In this document: piece after piece, positions 57,596-64,000 of the stretch
How positions within the stretch are numbered: position 1 is the first letter of the stretch
How the letters are laid out: the number at the start of each line of letters is the position of its first letter
Assembly (NCBI RefSeq): GCF_029784165.1
Contig: NC_073694.1
Location: 46,657,674-46,721,673 of the forward strand
From: Wyeomyia smithii
Taxonomy: Eukaryota; Arthropoda; Insecta; Diptera; Culicidae
Length of the DNA: 64,000 nt
Reading direction: 5' to 3'
Program-made: the position numbers and the translations under genes
The notes under the pieces: generated by a model
What the model was told of the DNA's origin: nothing
Database searches by the model: none
Seen by the model: only the letters and a program-made list of their open reading frames with translations

Positions 57596-58403
57596 ATGGC
57601 GGGGCTCCAAGTTTCTTATGGACAACAGTCGGATGCCACAGGGTCTCAGTCAGCAAGCACAACATCCACGTGGGTGTACTCATCAGGACCTACGTTACAT
57701 CCGGCGACAGTTTTAGGCTGCATGACCATTACATCATTCGTCTCGGTGGTATCGCGATCATCGTCAGAAAGGACTTTTAGTACAACATGTTGCCGCACAT
57801 TCCCACCGCTATCATCAAAGCTAAGGGCTCTTCATCAACTGGATTCATCCGGCTCATCGCCATTTTCTTTCCTTGTTAATATCAAATCAGCAACGATACA
57901 GCAACGCAGCTCAAGAAAGAACACCCATTATCTGTACACGGTGCAGTTTTCCAACGTGGCAGATTTGTTTAAGAATGACCTCCCACCGAAATAAAAATTG
58001 CCTCATTGCATTTGTTTGGCTCGGCCATGGCTAGTCCACTGGAAGACGCTTGACGCTGGAGAGCACTAAGAACTTGAAGGTCCCCGGGTTTGATAGAGCT
58101 AGCTATCTTGAACAGATTCTTGGAATCGCACTACTGCTCAACCATATGGAAGATACCCAAGATCATACCGATCCGAAAATCCCGGAAGGATCCGACGTGC
58201 CATCAAGACTCCGTCCTATTCTGCACCTACTCTCAGCAATGGGTGAACTGTTTGACAATCTAATCTTCAGTCACATGATGAAGGATACTGAGGAAAAAGA
58301 CATCACGCTTCCGGAGCAGTTTATCTTTAGGAAGGGGCGTATCACCACGCATCAACTGGTGAGGGTGTTGGACAACATCAGAAGATACAGGGCTATATCA
58401 TAG
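57596..58403 (+). pseudogene. LOA/I- or Jockey-type non-LTR endonuclease and RT fragment
   Basis: 57652-57780 encodes endonuclease residues SKHNIHVGVLIRTYVTSGDS and GGIAIIVRKDF. 58050-58400 encodes the N-terminal RT blocks: NLKVPGFDRASYL, PSRLRPILHLLSAMGELFDN and ITLPEQFIFRKGRITTHQL, equivalent to the S-RPISLL and EQFGFRxGxST blocks. The catalytic palm is missing; sequence after 58403 is unrelated. It is a 5' portion of the element whose RNase H and tail lie at 59640-61990, or of a relative. Confidence 0.68.
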
Positions 58404-58779
58404 GATTGGGTTTATTTTCGAAAATGTTTGCGGCACCTGTTTTCCAGGCAAATCGTCGGGGTTCGATATGCAACATATGTAAAATTGGTTGAATTTCATT
58501 AAGGTCTAGAAGTAGCACAAAGGGCCCAAAAGTAAAATTTCAAACGAAAGCAATTTTTAAACAAAACATATACATATACCTAAATAGAAAACATGTGCTT
58601 TTGAGACCTTTTAGAGCGTTAATTTTATCCGTTTCGCGTTAAATCTAACCGTTTTTGAGATATTCGCAATTTCAGTTTACACACTTGCAATCTCGGGGTA
58701 CCTATGTGATTAGAAGGAAATGCAAAAACTGTCTGTATAAATGAATACATTATGTCCTCGAGAATGTTTTTCCAGTAGA
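58404..58779. other. Unassigned stretch
   Basis: Breaks the RT after its N-terminal blocks; no motif recognised. Confidence 0.4.
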
Positions 58780-58794
58780 CATAATTATTCCTCC

Positions 58795-59132
58795 AAGGCG
58801 TGGTTGGTCACGTCTCCGTCAACCACGCTCGACACCTGGGTTCGAATCCCAACGCCGACATTGGTGTCGATGGTTGTGGAGTGGCGTGATGCACTCACAA
58901 CCAACCCAACTGGTCAAGATTCAATCCTGACCGACACCGGGAGATTTTCTGAGGCGAAAAATCTCTGGGATCACGCCTTCCATCGCATGAGGAAGTAAAG
59001 CCGTTGGCGCCGGTCCGTTATTCAACGGGTCGTAAGTTAGGGTCCTGGATGGAGTCGCCTCCCCGGGTGTCGGTGGTTAGCACAACAACAGTGACGGAAC
59101 AAGACCGACGGAAAATAGGCGAGAATAAAAAA
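58795..59132 (+). mobile_element. tRNA-derived SINE family 1, 5'-truncated copy
   Basis: Starts within the A box (GGCGTGGTTGGTCACG), keeps the B box GGTTCGAATCCC and the 3' end. The target duplications ATAATTATTCCTCC (58781-58794) and ATCATTATTCCTCC (59133-59146) match at 13 of 14. It is the most diverged of the four copies. Confidence 0.9.
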
Positions 59133-59146
59133 ATCATTATTCCTCC

Positions 59147-59639
59147 GAAAAAAAAAGCAATAGAATGGAAGAGGGGATTGTTTAAGGCTTGTATACAAGT
59201 TAAGATTCTTCTCTTTTTTTCTTTATCATGCGTTGTAGTCATGAACGTCACAGAGGTTGAGTCGTCATCTTGAGTCATTTATTTGGGACCAGACTTCTTC
59301 CGTTCCCTTGATTTTTGCTCAAATTTCCTTCTCTACCTGCCAAACCCCTTGGAGAACTAGACTTTCTCTCACACAAAGTGAGTACATCAACATTTGGGCG
59401 CAAAGTATTTCAGTCGCAGAGTTCTTTTTAACTCCTAATCATCGCGTGTGAGGGGTAAACATTTGTTTGCTCTCTCAGTTTAAAAAAAGTAGTTTTCTTT
59501 AGCTTCTCTTTTACTAGAAGAAAATTTTGTCAAATATCAAAACATTTAGGTTCACACTGAAGCCACATTCTAACCGTTTTTGAATTTATTATTATAGGAA
59601 GATAGCAGCAGATCCCCAAAAAATTTTCCAGTAAATATC
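59147..59639. other. Unassigned stretch
   Basis: No motif recognised between the SINE and the RNase H fragment. Confidence 0.4.
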
Positions 59640-60045
59640 GAAACATCAACTGCGACAATATGTTCTACACTGACGGATCACTTCTCGATGGGTTCACTGG
59701 CTGCAGTATCTTCAATAACAATTTAACCGTCTCCCGTAAGCTAGGGCTTATTGAAAAAATGCCCACGGACCATTATTTCATCTTTACGGACAGTCTCAGT
59801 TCCATTGAGGCTCTCCGATCGATGAAAGATGTTAAGTACTCTCAACACATCTGAACATTTGAAGTGCTTTATCCGAAAAATCGTTTCAGATTACCTTAGC
59901 TTGGGTCCTTTCTCACTGCTCGATACCGGGCAATGAGAAAGCGGACTCTTTGGTTAAGGTGGGCGCAACAAACGGTGGAATTTATGAAAGACCAATTGCC
60001 TTTAATGAATTTTTCTCATTTGTACTGTAAGTATGAGTTGCCTCA
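59640..60045 (+). pseudogene. Non-LTR RNase H domain, LOA/I-type
   Basis: MFYTDGSLLDGFTGCSIFNN carries the first catalytic aspartate. About 25 residues with the glutamate helix are deleted before MPTDHYFIFTDSLSSIEAL, which carries the next aspartate. After a frameshift near 59853 comes ITLAWVLSHCSIPGNEKADSL with the last acidic residue, and the linker YERPIAFNEFFSF. RNase H in this place is typical of LOA/I-clade mosquito elements and removes the RNA strand during target-primed reverse transcription. The missing glutamate segment makes it inactive. Confidence 0.8.
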
Positions 60046-61289
60046 CACTGCCCAGCTGACTCACCCTTACGTTCTCAGGGTCGTAGCGTGTTCGGGGGGG
60101 ACTCAGTACTATTGCAATACAGAACCGATCTCAATCAGGCGGAGCGGACCAACGAAAGATTAGCGGAAATGGGTTTGGCTCTAATTTAATATTAAAGAGA
60201 GAGGTTCATTTTACTTCTTTATTCGGAGTGTAACTTCACATGATGCGGTACCGTTCACGACGCGTTGGGGCCCATCGATGACATGCAGGGAAGGAGGGAG
60301 AGAGGTACGTACCTTGACCGTTCAACGGTCAACACATGTGGGTCGGCGATTCCACGTTTCGCCGATATCTCGCCGTTTCCCTACGGGGGGGGGGACGTCC
60401 CGGAGTTCACTGTCCCGCCAAACGGACTCGTTCCCGCGCTATCCTGGTCGGGATCGCGTAGCGAAGAAAGGATATTGATGACGGCTTTAGCCTGACCATA
60501 GGCACGGAACAGTCCCAAGGTTTCCACGGTTGTCGTTCTCCACTGGGATCCAGTCCACTCGGATACAGCTGGTGCTATCGCCCTCCGCTTCTCGTCAACT
60601 AGAACTTCTTCCGGACTAACCTTGCACTGTTGATAATTTAGCGTGCTTCTTCTCTGACGGTTCGAACTCTAATATCGACCTTCTCCCAATCCTCGATCTC
60701 CCTCTCTCTCCTTCCCTTTAACCGGATGCAGCGATCTTGATGACATATTTTCTTGATGACATATTCATCCTCCACCTGGGTGGCGTTGTGTTAGGGTTGT
60801 TTTTAGTTAGCGGTTTTTTATCGGTTTAGATACTTTAGGTGCGGACTATTTTGCCGTCTTTTGCCGTTGCGATTTTTCCGGTACATATTTCTTTTATTTT
60901 TGTAAACGCCTGCAAGTTGTGGCCGCTTTCTGGGATATCTAATGGTCTCTTGGGAACCACGTCTAAGGCCCCAACGTCTGGTCTGCACGTTCCGGGGTGG
61001 GCTCCAAAGGCCTCATTTGTTCCCAGATTGTCAACCGGCGGGGAATCCACGGACTTGCAGAGGTCAACAATACATTTTTTTTTCGCAAATTATCGACGCC
61101 TAATCAACGGGTAATTTTATTTGTTTAGGTTAGTGAGTTTTAGTAAGGCTTAAATCTATGTTAAACAAAAATTACAATATTTAGAAAACAAAATAATTTA
61201 ACAGCTAAGTACAATAATAACGAGCCAACCACAAACAAAACAAATATTTACAACTTACATACTACAAACTAAACAAATCCTTAATTGGG
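60046..61289 (-). mobile_element. 1.1-1.2-kb insertion in the LOA element, possible LTR-retroelement piece
   Basis: This block separates the RNase H from the C-terminal domain, which should be adjacent. On the minus strand a 71-residue frame (61050-60835) reads CRPDVGALDVVPKRPLDIP and QAFTKIKEICTGKIATAK. It looks protein-like, but I cannot assign it. GC-rich non-coding sequence follows, and then AATAAA (reverse complement at about 60213-60218) near the other edge, as in an LTR. Exact edges and target duplications were not found. Confidence 0.4.
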
Positions 61290-61740
61290 TCGATCGACTT
61301 GAAAGCGATCGGTAACAGTACGTCAGAATACGATCATCAGTTGGCAAAATGCTTGGACCAGAAGGGAATTGGGAAGGTGGTTACATTCCATAATCCCCAA
61401 GGTATCGACGAACCCGTGGTTCAAGGGGTTGGATATAGGTCGGGATTTCATTTGCGTGATGTCCCGGCTTATGCCCAATCACTATAGATTTGACGCGCAT
61501 CTCCGTCGTGTTGGGCTCGGGGAAAGTGGTATCTGTGCCTGTGGTGAAGGTTATCACGACATAGAGCACGTTGTTTGGTCATGCCCTATACACCGTGACG
61601 CCAGGTCTAAATCAATAGCTTCCCTGCAGGCCGGAGGTAGACAGCCGACTGTTCCTGTTCGTGATGTCTTGGCGAGCCGTGACCTACCCTACGTGTCCCT
61701 TATATACGTTTTCCTGAAATCCATCCACGCCCCAGTCTAG
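61290..61740 (+). pseudogene. LOA/I-type non-LTR C-terminal domain
   Basis: The frame from 61369 is open to a TAG at 61738-61740. It shows GRWLHSIIPKVSTNPWFKGL, DFICVMSRLMPNHYRFDAHL and the zinc-finger CACGEGYHDIEHVVWSC (a C-C-H-C pattern), ending DVLASRDLPYVSLIYVFL. This is the C-terminal nucleic-acid-binding region following RNase H. It is the best conserved coding part of the element. A frame slip near 61375 separates it from the preceding residues. Confidence 0.83.
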
Positions 61741-61992
61741 TCCTATTACCCTCCGCCTACATCCAACCAAACGACAACAACACGTTGAGACCCCGGATCC
61801 GGAAACAGCAACCAGAACCGCACGATACTTTCAGGGTCCGAGGGAGACAACCCAATATGCCAGTCCGTAATATCTCGGCCCAGCAGAGGAACATATTGCA
61901 TATGCTGCTTACCTACGACATTGGAAAACCATCAAATAACAAACCATTCTAGCTTAAGTTAGATTTTATTTCAGCTCGTAGTCGGCAGCGAG
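61741..61992 (+). repeat. 3' untranslated tail of the LOA-type element
   Basis: Follows the stop directly; AGCAGAGGAACATATTGCAT and CATATGCTGCTTACC, then CTCGTAGTCGGCAGCG, match the truncated tail at 13380-13570. The element ends at about 61992, where the 50-bp motif begins. Confidence 0.7.
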
Positions 61993-62047
61993 GATAATAC
62001 TACAAGGTATACAGCCCTAGGGGTTGTATGAAATGGTGACGTAGGAC
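61993..62047 (+). repeat. 50-bp dispersed motif, copy 4, next to array 2
   Basis: CTACAAGGTATACAGCCCTA then GGGGTTGTATGAAATGGTGA and CGTAGGAC. With array 2 read on the minus strand, it lies at the same side as copy 3 does for array 1. Confidence 0.8.
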
Positions 62048-62227
62048 TAAATATATAATATATGCTAAACTAAATATTATTATATGCTGCGCTAAACTGT
62101 TCATAAGTAACACTACCGTTTATCTTTGATAGTCGTTATTTTAAAACTAACGATGCATGAATACATGAAAATTTTACACTATTACTAGTTGCGAAAATTC
62201 TCATAACTCTTATCTTCAAGCATCTAT

Positions 62228-62243
62228 AGTTCTGAAAAGAACC
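62228..62243 (-). promoter_or_regulatory. Histone-like 3' stem-loop, array 2 unit A
   Basis: GGTTCTTTTCAGAACT on the minus strand, loop TTTC as in canonical histone stem-loops; followed by GAAGATAAGAG. Confidence 0.6.
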
Positions 62244-62986
62244 GATTCCATAATCTTCAGTTAGAAATTCGTGCTACAGAACGCTGATAATCGCACCATG
62301 AATATTTTGTTGGCCACGCATAAAATTTGCTCTCCGCTGTGCCCTTCAGTAGCTGTGCTAGCAAAATATCCTGCATCGAACGATGGTAAGTGTTGCTGCC
62401 GTATGCAAAATAAAGGTGTAACATAGTTCCGCAGTGCCTGGAAGTTGACTCGTATGCAGCTCTCGTTTCTCAATGTCGCAAAGCTTAACAGCTGCACCGC
62501 ACTCGCTATTGTGGAACAAACTAAACTGAAGCTGAATTTTCTACACGCAGTCTTTTGTATCGAGTTCAGCGTAGATTTTTACCATTAAGGCGTGGCCATG
62601 TAGCTTATAGAAAGAGAGAGAAACAAACCAACACATCTTCAATACTACTGAGTGATTTTCATAAGCATCAAAAGAAAGTTTTTGCTTTCCCGATGCGAAA
62701 ATCACTCTGGTTCTTAGATTAACTAATTTTCGTTGCTGATATTTGACTGATAACGGTGTTCGTGTGAACACAAACAAACAATTAAACCGGAAAATCACTC
62801 AATTTGGCAGTGAAAATTCTTGAAATGAGGGTTATATCTTGTGACAAACTATTCATAGGCAACACTACCGTTTATCTTTGGTGCGTCCTGGTCGTTATTG
62901 TAAAAATGATTATTTAGAAATAGATGAACATTTCACACTAGTAATATTTGTGAAAATTCTCATAACTCTTATCTTCATCATCTAAT

Positions 62987-63002
62987 AGTTCTGAAAAGAA
63001 CC
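62987..63002 (-). promoter_or_regulatory. Histone-like 3' stem-loop, array 2 unit B
   Basis: GGTTCTTTTCAGAACT on the minus strand; followed by GATGATGAAGATAAGAG. Confidence 0.6.
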
Positions 63003-63756
63003 GATTTCAAAATCTTCAGCTCGAAATGTAGCTACAGAATGCTGATGATCACACCACCACCGGTAGCATCGATTATTTTGTTGGCCGCGTATAAAATTTG
63101 CTCTCCGCTGTGCCCTCCAGCAACTGTGCCAGCAAAATATCCTGGAGCGCACGATGGTTATTGCTGCTGCCGTATGCAAAATAAAGGTAACATGCTCCGC
63201 GGTGCCTGGAAGTTGACTCGTATGCAGCTCTCGTTTCTCAATGTCGCAAAGCTTTAACAGCTGCACCGCACTCGCTATTGTGGAACAAACTAAACTGAAG
63301 CTGAATTTTCCACACGCAGTCTTTTGTATCGAGTTCAGCGTAGATTTTACCATTAAGGCGTGGCTACGTAGCTTATAGAAAGAAAGAGAAACAAACCAAT
63401 ACATCTTCAATACTACTGAGTGATTTTCATAAGCATCAAAAGAAAGTTTTTGCTTTCCCGATGCGAAAATCACTCTGGTTCTTAGATTAACTAATTTTCG
63501 TTGCTGATATTTGACTGATAACGGTGTTCGAGTGAACACAAACAAATAATTAAACCGGAAAATCACTCAATTTAGCAGTGAAAATTCTTGAAATGAGGGT
63601 TATGTCTTGTTGTGATAAACTATTCATAGGCAACACTACCGTTTATCTTTGGTGCGCCCTGGTCGTTATTGTAAAAATGATTATTGAGAAATAGATGGAC
63701 ATTTCACACTAGGAGTAGTTGTGAAAATTCTCGTAACTCTATCTTCAAGCATTTAT

Positions 63757-63772
63757 AGTTCTAAAAAGAACC
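63757..63772 (-). promoter_or_regulatory. Histone-like 3' stem-loop, array 2 unit C
   Basis: GGTTCTTTTTAGAACT on the minus strand, loop TTTT as in array 1; followed by GCTTGAAGATAGAG. Confidence 0.6.
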
Positions 63773-64000
63773 GATTCGATAATCTTCAGCTCGAAATGTA
63801 TGCTACAGAATGCTGATAATCACACCACCACCGGTAGCATCGATTATTTTGTTGGCCGCGTATAAAATTTACTCTCCGCTGTGCCCTCCAGCAGCTGTGC
63901 CAGCAAAATATTCTGCAGCGTACGATGGTAACTGTTGCCGTGTGCAGAATACAGGTAACATGCTCCGCGGTGCCTGGAAGTTGACTCGTATGCAGCTCTC

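Larger units (their letters stand above)
62090..64000 (-). repeat. Second array of ~770-bp units with histone-type stem-loops, runs off the window
   Basis: Minus-strand counterparts of the 51540-53640 units: stem-loops at 62228-62243, 62987-63002 and 63757-63772 (spacing 759 and 770 bp), preceded on that strand by the same GGCACCGCGGAGCATGTTAC and GAAGCTT-like core. The middle unit keeps a 194-residue open minus-strand frame (63566-62982) that includes KRELHTSQLPGTAEHV. The frame has no start context I trust, and I regard it as repeat sequence. The last unit is cut by the window end. Confidence 0.7.

Overview
This window looks like insect nuclear DNA, most likely from a culicine-type mosquito. 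It is AT-rich and densely packed with broken transposable elements. The recognisable families are typical of mosquitoes: Jockey-, RTE-like and LOA/I-type non-LTR elements, a BEL/Pao and a Ty3/gypsy LTR element, Tc1/mariner transposases related to the mosquito DD37E/D group, PIF/Harbinger-like fragments, tRNA-derived SINEs and many MITEs. The organism call is inference; no database was searched. I found no intact protein-coding host gene. Almost every open frame is a shadow or a fragment of a mobile element.

Layout: 1-285 holds an open frame running in from the left edge and a CCCGGGA-rich element end. 297-9620 is a nested block: two opposed copies of one Jockey-type element (297-2450 minus, 8230-9620 plus) enclose an RTE-like fragment and a BEL/Pao pol region whose reverse transcriptase is split by a TTAA-flanked MITE. 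9990-17960 carries a decayed Tc1/mariner transposase, a SINE, LOA and RTE-like debris and a 1.2 kb element with about 400 bp terminal inverted repeats. 19374-22340 holds a Ty3/gypsy pol remnant with an intron-like 90 bp insert, then two non-LTR fragments and a hAT-like terminus. 23690-25730 is GC-richer and resembles a promoter with a long untranslated first exon. 26 kb to 51 kb is AT-rich DNA with many MITEs, including two that enclose internal tandem repeats, and two diverged copies of a roughly 2 kb repeat that carries CGTGACGTTACAACG boxes.

The most unusual part is a pair of roughly 770-bp tandem arrays, three units on the plus strand at 51540-53640 and about three on the minus strand from 62090 to the window edge. 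Each unit ends in a sequence that fits the metazoan histone mRNA 3' stem-loop, and a fully canonical stem-loop with a purine-rich downstream element lies at 53671-53710 just beyond the first array. Inside the unit there is weak, frame-broken similarity to the C-terminal half of histone H2B. Both arrays are followed, in the same relative orientation, by the same 50-bp motif, which also occurs twice elsewhere. I interpret them tentatively as decayed, amplified histone-gene-derived repeats. 57596-61990 is a LOA/I-type non-LTR element (endonuclease, RT, RNase H, C-terminal zinc-finger region) broken by a SINE and by a 1.1 kb insertion.

Nothing suggests that the coding pieces act together as a living pathway. 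The window is a record of nested insertion, with four closely similar SINE copies and several clean target-site duplications as the youngest-looking events.
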